Shown piece by piece: positions 53,134 through 61,041 of a stretch of DNA of 64,000 nt (position 1 is the stretch's first letter; each line of letters opens with the position of its first letter). Source of the stretch: Vibrio penaeicida (GTDB lineage: Bacteria > Pseudomonadota > Gammaproteobacteria > Enterobacterales > Vibrionaceae); NCBI RefSeq assembly GCF_019977755.1, contig NZ_AP025144.1, forward strand, positions 1,798,001 to 1,862,000, in the 5' to 3' direction. Under the pieces are notes generated by a model that saw only the letters and a program-made list of their open reading frames with translations, was not told the DNA's origin and did not search any database. The position numbers were made by a program, and so were the translations under genes.

Positions 53134-54212
53134 TACTTTTCTCCTTTATTACAAAGCTTTTCATAGGCAGAGGTCATATTTCTAATGTCGTAGTTTTTAA
53201 CGATGTAATTTCTCGGTGTGCACGAATTTTCACCATTCAGTACGCTGCTCAATGCTTCATTCATTAAGGATGAGTTGTCTGGTGTCACTAGTGTCCCGGA
53301 CTCTGGGCAAATGGCTTCTTTAACACCACCTACGTCGGTTGCAACGCACCGAACGTTACATGATTGAGCTTCTAGAGTGGAAAGAGGAAACCCTTCATTG
53401 CGAGAAGGAAGGCAATACAAATCAAGCGCTTGATAAAAGCTCACCATGTCGTCGGTGAAACCAAGGAAAAATACCCGTTCCTCTAAATTCAGTTTCTTAG
53501 TCAGTGCTTCAAGTGAAGAGCGCTGTGTACCATGGCCAGCAATAGCCAACACCACATTCGATGGCAAGCCTTTTAGGGCATAGAGTAATGTATCTTGACC
53601 TTTTACCCATTCCATTCGACCGGAACAACCAATGATTTTTTTATCTATCGGTAAGTTCAAACGCTCGCGGGCAATGTTAGTGTCACCGGGTACGAAGCGC
53701 TCGCAGTCGATTCCGTTATGAATTGTTTCGACGGGAATATCTTCAAGTACGTTGGCAAGCTTTTCTTTTACAAAGTCCGCATCCGCAACCAATTTAGGCT
53801 GAGATAAGTAACATGCGAGTTTTTCTAGGCGAACATCGACGTCATTGTCTAAATGCCATGCATCATGCTCGGTATGAATGCGGATTGGTACGTTTGCTAT
53901 TCGTGCTGCGACATTACCGTAAAGTAGAGGGCCAATGTGATGGCTATGTACAACATCGGCTTTGAGCGTGGAAAGTAAGTTCCTCATTGTCATCAACAGT
54001 TTTGGCTTCAAACCGGGGTGTTTGTTGAGGAAAAATAGCTGACTTTCGTGGTCTTTTAGCCGAGGCCAAGCTCGGAGTGAATTTTCTTTTGAACCCTCAA
54101 GGCTAACGACAAACACTTTGTTGGCTTTATCCGCAAATCGCAGCATATCGAGAACCATGACTTCGATTCCCCCAGGTCTTAAATGCTGAACAACGTGTAC
54201 GATTGTTTTCAT
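53133..54212 (-). CDS. sypP: Glycosyltransferase, GT4 type (SypP-like)
   Basis: A 359-residue GT-B enzyme. It has an N-terminal acceptor domain (HVVQHLRPGGIEVMVLDML; VVHSHHIGPLLYG) and a C-terminal nucleotide-sugar domain (IIGCSGRMEWVKGQDTLLYAL, VVLAIAGHG, FLGFTDDMVSFYQALDLYCLPSRNEGFPLSTLEAQ, with the EGFP-E motif). A sigma-54-type promoter lies 40 bases upstream of the ATG and a SypG-type element further up, matching the position of a known syp promoter. First gene of the sypPQR unit. Confidence 0.88.
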   Translation of the reverse strand: MKTIVHVVQHLRPGGIEVMVLDMLRFADKANKVFVVSLEGSKENSLRAWPRLKDHESQLFFLNKHPGLKPKLLMTMRNLLSTLKADVVHSHHIGPLLYGNVAARIANVPIRIHTEHDAWHLDNDVDVRLEKLACYLSQPKLVADADFVKEKLANVLEDIPVETIHNGIDCERFVPGDTNIARERLNLPIDKKIIGCSGRMEWVKGQDTLLYALKGLPSNVVLAIAGHGTQRSSLEALTKKLNLEERVFFLGFTDDMVSFYQALDLYCLPSRNEGFPLSTLEAQSCNVRCVATDVGGVKEAICPESGTLVTPDNSSLMNEALSSVLNGENSCTPRNYIVKNYDIRNMTSAYEKLCNKGEK

Positions 54213-54251
54213 CTATCCACTCTCAAATCCAAGTATCTTATTCACTACATA

Positions 54252-54266
54252 GCGAAACTCGTGCCA
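54252..54266 (-). promoter_or_regulatory. Sigma-54-type promoter of sypP
   Basis: Minus strand TGGCAC-GAGTT-TCGC. The -24 GG and -12 GC are exact; the -12 box has one change from TTGC. The expected transcription start is near 54240, 28 bases before the sypP ATG. Confidence 0.78.
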
Positions 54267-54325
54267 AGATTAAAGTTGTTATTTAACAATGATATATGTG
54301 AAATCTTGTATTGAGATGTTTAGGT

Positions 54326-54340
54326 TTCTCATTTTGATAG
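54326..54340. promoter_or_regulatory. SypG-type enhancer element upstream of sypP
   Basis: TTCTCATTTTGATAG fits the SypG recognition consensus TTCTCANNNTGMDWN, recalled from Vibrio fischeri work, at every position. It begins 60 bases upstream of the -24 box, a normal enhancer distance for a sigma-54 activator. Confidence 0.75.
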
Positions 54341-54412
54341 TCGGTTTGAGAGGCTCACTATTAAAATTGTATATGGCTTATGACGGGAGAGGCGGTGTGG
54401 TAGAAGTTGTTT

Positions 54413-54440
54413 GAAAAAAAGCCCGTCAGGAACGGGCTTG
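54413..54440 (-). terminator. Rho-independent terminator after sypO
   Basis: On the minus strand AAGCCCGT-TCCTG-ACGGGCTT is followed by T5. It ends the sypMNO unit. Confidence 0.92.
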
Positions 54441-54480
54441 TTGTGATCTGATTTTAGCTAAGGGTCGCTTTCGATTTTTT

Positions 54481-54560
54481 CTGGTTTAAGTGGGATAGCT
54501 TTTCTGGTTTAAGTGAAATAGCTTTCCTGTTTAAGAGATATAGCGTTCCGGTTTAAGACA
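54481..54560. repeat. Imperfect 22-23-bp tandem repeats just after sypO
   Basis: Three full units (54481-54503, 54504-54526, 54527-54548) and a partial fourth, each opening with CTGGTTTAAG or a close variant and continuing with a TAGC-containing half. A related GGTTTAA is also present in the last sypO codons (54579-54585), so the array may have grown from the gene's 3' end. Confidence 0.88.
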
Positions 54561-54568
54561 GCGACGAA

Positions 54569-56068
54569 TCACCTTACAGGTTTAATGTCAATGAAGGGTA
54601 CTTCTTGAGTTTCAGAACCCAAATTCAATACTTCGTCGTTCGTGTTTTTCATTTTAGGTACTCGAGTTAACACCGGCTTTCCTGTGATCTTTTCAACTTC
54701 ATCTCGGCGGCGAATGGCTGTGTCGGTAAGCTCGAGTATCAGAGCAATACCTGCGCCCATACCAAGCCCTCCAATTATTCCAGCGATGAGAAATACAATA
54801 GGTGGCAAGTTGGAAGGTGCACTTGGTGTGTATGGTCTATCGATGACTTTTACACGCTTTTCTTGCTCAAAAACACCAAGTGAACTGGTGAGGCGAGCCA
54901 TTTCGAATCGCTCCATTAGGTTGTCATACAGTTGTCTTTTTAACGCAAGATCTCGTTGCAAATTCAACAGTTGTTTTTCATTTTCGCCAAAGCTTGACGT
55001 CAATACTTCTAGCTCTGAAATCATGATCTGAATTGTTTTTATTTCTTCACTTAAGCTGTCTACATTGGAACGTGCTTTTTGCAAATCTCCAAGCTGTGAA
55101 ATCAGTACTGGCTGATTCTCCCCATGGTTTTCTAGTGATGAAGAGCTCGCGATATCCCAAAGCTGCGCGCTGTCTAAGGTCGGTTGGGTTTGTTCTAAGA
55201 GAATGTTTCGCTCCACTTCCAATCGTCTTAGATTACGAATCTTCGCTTGAACTTTACTGTGGGAATCGGTGTATTTGGCTCTCAGTAAGGTTAAATCACT
55301 TCGAATGCGAATGATCTGTTCTTCAATTTTTCCCACAACAGGGTTGGTCTTAGACAATTGAACATCCAAGCTGCCCAGTGTTTTCTTTGCACCAGCGTAT
55401 TCTGCTTGTCTTTCAAACAATCGTTGCTTAAGTTTCGCGAGTCTACCTAAAGCTTCCAGCTGCATCTCTGGCAGTAACGAACCGTTTTTGCTTTTGAAGT
55501 CAGCAAGGTTGGCTTCGGCTTTATCCAATTCTTCTTGGCGATATTTAATATTGGTGGCTAAGAAGTTTTGCGAGTCGACCATAGATGAGCGCTCTGGAGC
55601 CAGAAGTTGCTCAACAAAGTGGACACTTACGGCTTCTAATGTTTCTGCCATACCTTCAGAAGTCGAAGAGCGGTATTCAATTTTCAGTAAATCACGCCCT
55701 AGCTTGGTTACCTTTAAACTTGAAGATAGCTCACCAATAACATAATCCAATTCTGCTGGTGTTGGATTTTCAGAGATAAGACCTCGCTCTTTTGCAACAG
55801 AAGCAAGAATGTGGCGGCTGTGTAGCAGTGTTTTTAGTGCGTCTAAACGATCTTTGAGCATGGTAGAAACCGCGAGATCCTCCAAGAATGGATTCATTTT
55901 GGCGGTTTCTTGAATCAACATACTGGTGTGCGAATCATAATACCTTGGTGTGGTTTTACCGATGATAAAGCCGATAATAGGAAAAAGTACCACAGGGACG
56001 GCAATTACGTAGCGCCTACGCCACGCACCCATCAATATGATCAATACGCGCTGACCAATCGTCATCAT
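54569..56068 (-). CDS. sypO: Polysaccharide chain-length determinant (SypO-like, Wzz/GNVR type)
   Basis: A 499-residue polysaccharide co-polymerase. TM1 is at about 18-40 (YVIAVPVVLFPIIGFIIG), followed by a Wzz domain, a long periplasmic coiled coil (about 165-390), and TM2 (IVFLIAGIIGGLGMGAGIALILEL, about 425-448). The short cytoplasmic tail is DEVEKITGKPVLTRVPKM. No Walker-type tyrosine-kinase domain is attached. It sets polymer length in export. Its ATG overlaps the sypN stop (ATGA). Last gene of the sypMNO unit. Confidence 0.9.
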   Translation of the reverse strand: MMTIGQRVLIILMGAWRRRYVIAVPVVLFPIIGFIIGKTTPRYYDSHTSMLIQETAKMNPFLEDLAVSTMLKDRLDALKTLLHSRHILASVAKERGLISENPTPAELDYVIGELSSSLKVTKLGRDLLKIEYRSSTSEGMAETLEAVSVHFVEQLLAPERSSMVDSQNFLATNIKYRQEELDKAEANLADFKSKNGSLLPEMQLEALGRLAKLKQRLFERQAEYAGAKKTLGSLDVQLSKTNPVVGKIEEQIIRIRSDLTLLRAKYTDSHSKVQAKIRNLRRLEVERNILLEQTQPTLDSAQLWDIASSSSLENHGENQPVLISQLGDLQKARSNVDSLSEEIKTIQIMISELEVLTSSFGENEKQLLNLQRDLALKRQLYDNLMERFEMARLTSSLGVFEQEKRVKVIDRPYTPSAPSNLPPIVFLIAGIIGGLGMGAGIALILELTDTAIRRRDEVEKITGKPVLTRVPKMKNTNDEVLNLGSETQEVPFIDIKPVR

Positions 56069-57183
56069 AGTGCCTCCAGCCAGGTTTCTAAGTCTTTTGC
56101 ACGGCTATCCCACGAATGCCTTGCTGCGGCTTGAACCTGAGATGTATTGACCGCAAATTGGCTGTTTTCAATCGCAGAGCTGAGTTCATGAGCATTACTT
56201 ACGCATTGAACAAACTGCTTAAAGGGTTCTAAAGCTGGAAAGTCTGTTGTGACGATGGGTTTCCCGGCTGCGATGTATTCCAGTAACTTTAGTGGATTAC
56301 ATGCACGGATTTGTTCGTTATCAATAAAAGGAAGAAGGCTCGCTTGCCAGTGTTGACTGTATGAAGGCAAGGTATGATGCGGTCTTGGACCGAGCCAATG
56401 AACATTGGGCAAGTTAGGTAGTGGGTTGGTTGATAACTCCAACTGACCAATGAACACAAAGTTCCATTCTGGTAGTGAGCGCATGGTTTGATCTAGCATG
56501 TCGTAATCTAGCCATTTCGAAAGGCTGCCATAAAAGCCAGCAATGGGCTTGCCATCTTTAGGGAGATCTGCTGCACGTTCTGCGTGATTTGAAAACAAGG
56601 TGAAATCGACACCGTGTGGTAGATATTGTGTTTTTTCATGGGGAAATTTGTGCATTAAGTGGTGGCTTACCGTCAATATGAGGTCGGCTTTCTCCACCAA
56701 CTTAGATTCGTGTTGCAAAATGCATTCGTGATCGACGCCTGATAGGGCACCAAAATCATCGCCGCAGTAGTACACAACGGAAGATTCACCCAAAGTGCCG
56801 CAAAGGTCCGCTGCCGTAGGTAGGGAAGTCCAAAGAATCGGATCTTTCATTCCGTAGTGGTCGAGAATAGGAAGTAATTGTGAGCGCATCCATTTTTGCG
56901 CTAGGTGTCGACCAAGATGAGAACTCGGAGCCGGAAGCGTTTTCAAAGTAATCACTGGAAACTCCGCTTGGTTTTGAAGTCGCGCAGGGAGCTTCGCTTT
57001 CGAAACGCAAATTTTGTTCCACGCTCGTTTAATGTCGTGGGCGGTAAGGCGAGGTTTACGTAGCCCAATAGAGTTTACCCACAGCACTTTACGGTTTTTA
57101 CTAAGGCGATTAACCAAATGTTGGGTACTGGAGGGTAGCCCGCCCCAATCTTCTCCAAATACAATTAAATCACGAGGCATCAC
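56065..57183 (-). CDS. sypN: Glycosyltransferase (SypN-like, GT-B fold)
   Basis: A 372-residue GT-B enzyme resembling TuaH-like transferases: LIVFGEDWGGLPSSTQHLV at the N-terminus, VVYYCGDDFGALSGVDHE, KADLILTVSHHLMHKFP, IAGFYGSLSKWLDYDML, and the late RACNPLKLLEYIAAGKPIVTTDFPAL sugar-binding motif. It overlaps sypM by 14 bases and sypO by 4. It adds one sugar of the repeat unit; donor and linkage cannot be read from the sequence. Confidence 0.87.
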   Translation of the reverse strand: MMPRDLIVFGEDWGGLPSSTQHLVNRLSKNRKVLWVNSIGLRKPRLTAHDIKRAWNKICVSKAKLPARLQNQAEFPVITLKTLPAPSSHLGRHLAQKWMRSQLLPILDHYGMKDPILWTSLPTAADLCGTLGESSVVYYCGDDFGALSGVDHECILQHESKLVEKADLILTVSHHLMHKFPHEKTQYLPHGVDFTLFSNHAERAADLPKDGKPIAGFYGSLSKWLDYDMLDQTMRSLPEWNFVFIGQLELSTNPLPNLPNVHWLGPRPHHTLPSYSQHWQASLLPFIDNEQIRACNPLKLLEYIAAGKPIVTTDFPALEPFKQFVQCVSNAHELSSAIENSQFAVNTSQVQAAARHSWDSRAKDLETWLEAL

Positions 57184-57913
57184 GCACCTCCTGTATGCAT
57201 TCAGGGGTTAAACGTCGGATGATTTTTGCTGGATTGCCTGCGGCTAATACATCCGATGGTAAGTCATGGGTTACAACACTATTCGCTGCAACAATGGTTC
57301 TTTTCCCTATTGTGACACCTTTCATTATGGATACTCCGGTCGCCAACCAAACGTCGTCTTCTAATATAATGTCGCCACATTGCTCATCTAGGCAGGGTAG
57401 CCCTTTGGCTCTTGCGCTCGCTTCTATTGGGTGACCCGGATAGCCACATAGAAATGCTCTTCCTGCAATTCGAACATTGTTTCCTAATATTATAGTCGTG
57501 CCGACGGCTATTGTGGTTTGCCAGCCAACGTCAACATTATTGCCAATAAGCAGCGTCGGGTTTTCGCTCAAAGTGCGCCCTGAAAATGTGGTATGCCCCG
57601 ATATTCTTGTATTGTCACCGACAGAAATCGATATAGGTCCAGAAACAAATGGAATGCCACCGTACAAATACAAGTTCTTACCACATTGGCTCAAACGACC
57701 TTTGAATGCCGGAGTATTAAAAACAACTCGTGTGATAGCGGAGAATGCTGAAGAGAATAACTGATAGGAAAAATAGATCCCTCTGTTCACCACTTTTGGG
57801 AAGGAAAACTCGAAGTGGATTACTCTTTTGATAACGCGAAATAGAAAACGTGCGGTAGGTGTATTGCTATGCTTTAGCCAATTTTTTAGAGTCTGTAGTT
57901 TTAATGAGAGCAT
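57170..57913 (-). CDS. sypM: Hexapeptide-repeat acyltransferase (SypM-like)
   Basis: A 247-residue left-handed beta-helix transferase. An N-terminal helical region (1-65) is followed by hexapeptide repeats (about 85-215: ISVGDNTRISGHTTFSG, LIGNNVDVGWQTTIAVGTTIILGNNVRIAG) and the typical end ILEDDVWLATGVSIMKGVTIGKRTIVAANSVV. It probably acetylates the polysaccharide or a precursor. First gene of the sypMNO unit; a sigma-54-like promoter lies about 40 bases upstream. Confidence 0.88.
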   Translation of the reverse strand: MLSLKLQTLKNWLKHSNTPTARFLFRVIKRVIHFEFSFPKVVNRGIYFSYQLFSSAFSAITRVVFNTPAFKGRLSQCGKNLYLYGGIPFVSGPISISVGDNTRISGHTTFSGRTLSENPTLLIGNNVDVGWQTTIAVGTTIILGNNVRIAGRAFLCGYPGHPIEASARAKGLPCLDEQCGDIILEDDVWLATGVSIMKGVTIGKRTIVAANSVVTHDLPSDVLAAGNPAKIIRRLTPECIQEVRDAS

Positions 57914-57952
57914 AGTCTGTCCTGTTTATGCAGAAGCGATGACTATGCTCTT

Positions 57953-57967
57953 TCAATGATTGTGCCA
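57953..57967 (-). promoter_or_regulatory. Sigma-54-like promoter of sypM
   Basis: Minus strand TGGCAC-AATCA-TTGA. The -24 box is perfect; the -12 box has GA in place of the nearly invariant GC, so it may be weak. Start expected near 57941, 28 bases before sypM, the same spacing as at sypP. Confidence 0.6.
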
Positions 57968-58006
57968 GAATTATTTTATATAAAATACAGCGGCTTAAGT
58001 TTGCTT

Positions 58007-58114
58007 TTATGTCAATGACATTGGGATTCTCAATTTGACACGCGTTTTAGATGAGTCTTTTCTTGTTGTGGGTTTCTGTTTTGTCGGTTTTTTCGGTTGT
58101 TGATTAGGTAACAT
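58007..58114 (-). CDS. Candidate 35-residue basic peptide (too short for routine gene finding)
   Basis: On the minus strand AGGAGG lies 4 bases before an ATG that opens 35 codons ending in TAA. The peptide starts MLPNQQPKKPTKQKPTTRKD and carries 7 lysines and 3 arginines with only one acidic residue. It sits between sypJ and sypM, and the putative SypG element falls inside it. The ribosome binding site is the best in the locus, but there is no homology evidence and no independent promoter was identified. Confidence 0.4.
   Translation of the reverse strand: MLPNQQPKKPTKQKPTTRKDSSKTRVKLRIPMSLT
58027..58041. promoter_or_regulatory. SypG-type enhancer element upstream of sypM (one mismatch)
   Basis: TTCTCAATTTGACAC has a perfect first half and one disallowed base in the second half of TTCTCANNNTGMDWN. 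It starts exactly 60 bases upstream of the -24 box, the same distance as the element at sypP, which supports it. Confidence 0.55.
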
Positions 58115-58460
58115 AACGCCTCCTAAATCTTGGCTTTATGCAAATTGAGAAAGAAGATAACTTCAATGTTCAATTTGCCTAACAATTCACCTCTTCGATG
58201 TGTCTATTTTCTCGATATGAGATAACGAAGAGCCAATTTAGTTATGTCTGCATTTTACATGCCTAGGGTTAAAAGCCTTTTTGTTTGTGTACGAAGATAA
58301 TCTATTTTGTATACACGTTATTCATAATTATAGACCATACCTTTCTAGATAAAATTTCATGCTCTACTCACATGTCGCTATCCGCCTTTTACAGCAGAGA
58401 CGAAATCGTTCCTAAACGCAGTATGATTCCAGCAAGTTACGGCTGGATTTATTGAACGGA

Positions 58461-58495
58461 AAAAGCACTACCGATTGATGTTCGGTAGTGCTTTT
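58461..58495. terminator. Terminator after sypJ
   Basis: A perfect 14-bp stem (AAAAGCACTACCGA/TCGGTAGTGCTTTT) with a 7-base loop, 33 bases after the sypJ stop. Able to act on both strands. Confidence 0.9.
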
Positions 58496-58527
58496 CTATT
58501 GATTATGTGGCTTGGACAGAAGAGAGG

Positions 58528-59646
58528 TTAGTCGTGCTGCTCAGTAATTGAACGGTTAGTTAGAGCCGAAATAATGCTGTTATAGCACTGGTCTGCACGG
58601 TATCCATTCGCGATGTGCGCGCCAGCCTTGGATATTTGAAGCAAAGAAGACGGTGCATTTACAATCAGTTCTAACTTCTCTTTTAACGATGACGTGTCGT
58701 AAGGCTTGTACTTTAAGCAGTTGACTTGGTTAGATAACGCCAAGTCCCAGAACGACCCATCTGCCGGTAAAATCACACACATTCCTGAACTTAACGCTTT
58801 GAGAATCTGCCTTTCGTTATCTGGGTTTTCTGGTAATGCGAGATAAACATGCCCAGGTGACCAAGGAATCGATCCTTCAATTTTATAGCAACCCAAATGA
58901 TCGGATTGATGTTTTAGGTCGGTGTTTCGGTTTTCATTGGCGCCAGACTGCTTGAGTTGAATAGTCGGGCGAGCACTTTGCTCGGTGTGCGCTAATGCAT
59001 CAAGTAAATGAGATAAATTTTTGGTCTGCGTTTCGCAATAGACTTGAGAGTGCTCAGCGTCGCTTTCTAGTGCTTGATCGACATGCACGTAACCAAGTTT
59101 GAAGGGGGTGAACCTTTCACTCTGGATAACATCTTGCGCCTGCTGGTGGGCAGTCGTATTTGGGCAATGTTGCCATTGACATGCAATGGCTTCAAGCATG
59201 GATTCTCGCATGCTCTGTAAATAAAACACTCGGTCTGCTTTAACGAGACTGGCACCATTTTTTGGTGTCCAACTGACGGACTGACATACAATCTGAACGA
59301 CTTGATATTTGAGCAGGTTACGAAGCCAATAAACAGGGGAGCTGTGGCTTGGCTGAGCAGTCAGTAAAACACTCGAGATCTCACCAAACTTTATTCTTGC
59401 GTAAAGCACATAACAACAAAACAGAAAGGCGCGGTACCAACGAGAAATCGCATGAACATTGGCAGCCATATTTTCTTTGCCCATCGAGACTGTATTGTAG
59501 CCTTCGATCTTGGAATGGTCGGGTGCCATCACTGTAATCTTTGTATCGTCTCCTTTCAGCTGACTAAGTACATCTTGGGTAAGATTTTTTGCACTTATGC
59601 CTTGCTCGTTAGGGGAGACAACCAGTATGTGAGATGTATTGTTCAT
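58528..59646 (-). CDS. sypJ: Glycosyltransferase (SypJ-like)
   Basis: A 372-residue GT-B-type protein, the most divergent of the set. HILVVSPNEQGISAKNLTQDVL opens it, and VLLTAQPSHSSPVYWLRNLLKYQVVQIVCQSV lies mid-domain. The end, LALPENPDNERQILKALSSGMCVILPADGSFWDLALSNQVNCLKYKP, looks like a degenerate GT4 donor site. It overlaps the sypI stop as ATGA. It is named by position; the enzyme's donor and acceptor are unknown. Confidence 0.75.
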   Translation of the reverse strand: MNNTSHILVVSPNEQGISAKNLTQDVLSQLKGDDTKITVMAPDHSKIEGYNTVSMGKENMAANVHAISRWYRAFLFCCYVLYARIKFGEISSVLLTAQPSHSSPVYWLRNLLKYQVVQIVCQSVSWTPKNGASLVKADRVFYLQSMRESMLEAIACQWQHCPNTTAHQQAQDVIQSERFTPFKLGYVHVDQALESDAEHSQVYCETQTKNLSHLLDALAHTEQSARPTIQLKQSGANENRNTDLKHQSDHLGCYKIEGSIPWSPGHVYLALPENPDNERQILKALSSGMCVILPADGSFWDLALSNQVNCLKYKPYDTSSLKEKLELIVNAPSSLLQISKAGAHIANGYRADQCYNSIISALTNRSITEQHD

Positions 59647-60860
59647 AGTGAACCTCCCGTTGCTTTACCACCCGTTAGCAACTTAGTTATGTAGCCCAAA
59701 TTATTTAAAAGAGGAGATAAATGGGCAGAATCATTGGTTTCGTAGTGTGTTTCTATTTCTTGCACGTATACCGACGCAAGTGACGCACAATAGCGTCTTG
59801 GATCGGATAATCGTTGTGCTAAAAAGTGAGCTTGTTCTGAAAAGCAAGATAAGCGGTCTGAATCAGCTGTGATCATTTCAATGGCTTCGCTGAGTGAAAC
59901 ATGCGAATGGGCGAGTGCCAGAAAGCCTGTCATACCTTGACGAATCAATTCTGGGTTGCTGCCTATCATAGGAGCGATCGTCGGTAATCGGTTTTTGCCA
60001 GCTGCAAGGATATGAGTTCTTGCGCCTTCTTTTCGCGCGCCACTAATGTAAACATCAGCTTGCTGTAAATAAGGGGTATGGTCGTCGGGGCTATAGACAA
60101 AATGAACAAATTCTTTAATGTTCAAAAGCATGGCTTGTTGTTCTAGCTCGCATCGGTCCTCTCCTTGCCCCAACAAAACTAAGTGAATATTGGGTTGGTC
60201 TACGCGAATGATAGAGAGGGCTTGTATCAGTGAATCAATTCCGCTTGAAATCTCTAACGGCTCTGAATTGATCAAAATGTAGTCATCTTCACCAATATTA
60301 AAGTGTTCTTTTAAATTAAGGACTCTCGCCGTGCTCGATTTAACACTAGTAAGCGCAACAGGATTTGGGATAACCTCCAACTGTTCGCTCGGATACCCAA
60401 ATGCTTTGAGAGTATTGGAAATGTTATTGCTAGGTGCAATAAGTTTGGGCATCAGTCTAATACCCAAAGGTAATGAGTGCGCTTCTGCGAACTCAAACCC
60501 TATGTCCGCGATTATGGGCACATCGCAATGATTAGAAACCCAGTTCATCCACTGACAGCACTGGATATCTAGGCAGTGAATTAACGAGATTTCTTCACTG
60601 CGTACAATTCTTTTTCCAACCTGGTATTTTTGATACCAACCCGCCAAAGATTCAGAGCTGCGTGTCGAAGAAGAGTAAAACTTAACCGCAGGAAATTCGC
60701 TCTGTAAGCCGTTTTCTAAATCTGTATTTAGGCGATGCCACAATGTGATGGTAAATGCTTTCGTATTCAGACCAGAAAATATCACCCTAAGACGATTTTC
60801 GATCTCGTTTGGGTTTTCATTGTCATGCTGAACAAGCAAAATATTTGTTGTTGCCATCAT
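59643..60860 (-). CDS. sypI: Glycosyltransferase, GT4 type (SypI-like)
   Basis: A 405-residue GT-B enzyme. NILLVQHDNENPNEIENRLR is at the N-terminus, KLIAPSNNISNTLKAFGYPSEQLEVIPNPV marks the inter-domain region, and the donor domain carries ILINSEPLEISSGIDSLIQALSII, HLVLLGQGEDRCEL and DVYISGARKEGARTHILAAGKNRLPTIA. The canonical E-x7-E is altered (KEGARTHILAAG). GGGAGG lies 4 bases before ATG 60860 and 7 before ATG 60857; either may start it. A perfect sigma-54 promoter is about 47 bases upstream. Confidence 0.84.
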   Translation of the reverse strand: MMATTNILLVQHDNENPNEIENRLRVIFSGLNTKAFTITLWHRLNTDLENGLQSEFPAVKFYSSSTRSSESLAGWYQKYQVGKRIVRSEEISLIHCLDIQCCQWMNWVSNHCDVPIIADIGFEFAEAHSLPLGIRLMPKLIAPSNNISNTLKAFGYPSEQLEVIPNPVALTSVKSSTARVLNLKEHFNIGEDDYILINSEPLEISSGIDSLIQALSIIRVDQPNIHLVLLGQGEDRCELEQQAMLLNIKEFVHFVYSPDDHTPYLQQADVYISGARKEGARTHILAAGKNRLPTIAPMIGSNPELIRQGMTGFLALAHSHVSLSEAIEMITADSDRLSCFSEQAHFLAQRLSDPRRYCASLASVYVQEIETHYETNDSAHLSPLLNNLGYITKLLTGGKATGGSL

Positions 60861-60906
60861 ATTGCCTCCCTACGATCCATTTCTTAAATGGCTTGTAATG
60901 AGTAAC

Positions 60907-60922
60907 AGCAATAGATGTGCCA
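60907..60922 (-). promoter_or_regulatory. Sigma-54 promoter of sypI
   Basis: Minus strand TGGCAC-ATCTA-TTGCT, a full match to the TGGCAC-N5-TTGCW consensus. Start expected near 60895. No clear SypG element was found at the 60-base position used at sypP and sypM. Confidence 0.88.
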
Positions 60923-61005
60923 GTTTGGGTTTTTGATATATCTTATTGATTTATATTGATGTGAAAAGTTGATGTGCTCTTTGTTTCCTATTATTGCAAA
61001 GGTGC

Positions 61006-61041
61006 ATTAGCATTTTGAAAATCGATTCCCAAAATGCTAAT
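61006..61041. terminator. Stem-loop at the end of sypH
   Basis: ATTAGCATTTTG/CAAAATGCTAAT forms a perfect 12-bp stem with a 12-base loop, overlapping the sypH stop codon. There is no strong T tract on the minus strand, so it may attenuate rather than stop transcription into sypI. Confidence 0.6.

Larger units (their letters stand above)
54213..54568. other. Intergenic region sypO-sypP
   Basis: 356 bases with, on the minus strand in order of transcription, the 22-23-bp repeats after sypO (54481-54560), a strong terminator (54413-54440), the SypG-type element (54326-54340) and the sypP sigma-54 promoter (54252-54266). This makes sypPQR an independent transcription unit. Confidence 0.8.
57914..58527. 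other. Intergenic region sypJ-sypM where sypK and sypL would be expected
   Basis: 614 bases. In V. fischeri a translocase (sypK) and a ligase/polymerase-like gene (sypL) lie here; no frame of that size or hydrophobicity exists on either strand. The region holds the sypJ terminator, A/T-rich sequence, a candidate 35-codon gene with a perfect ribosome binding site, a SypG-type element and a sigma-54-like promoter. I see no obvious remnant of the missing genes. Confidence 0.8.
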
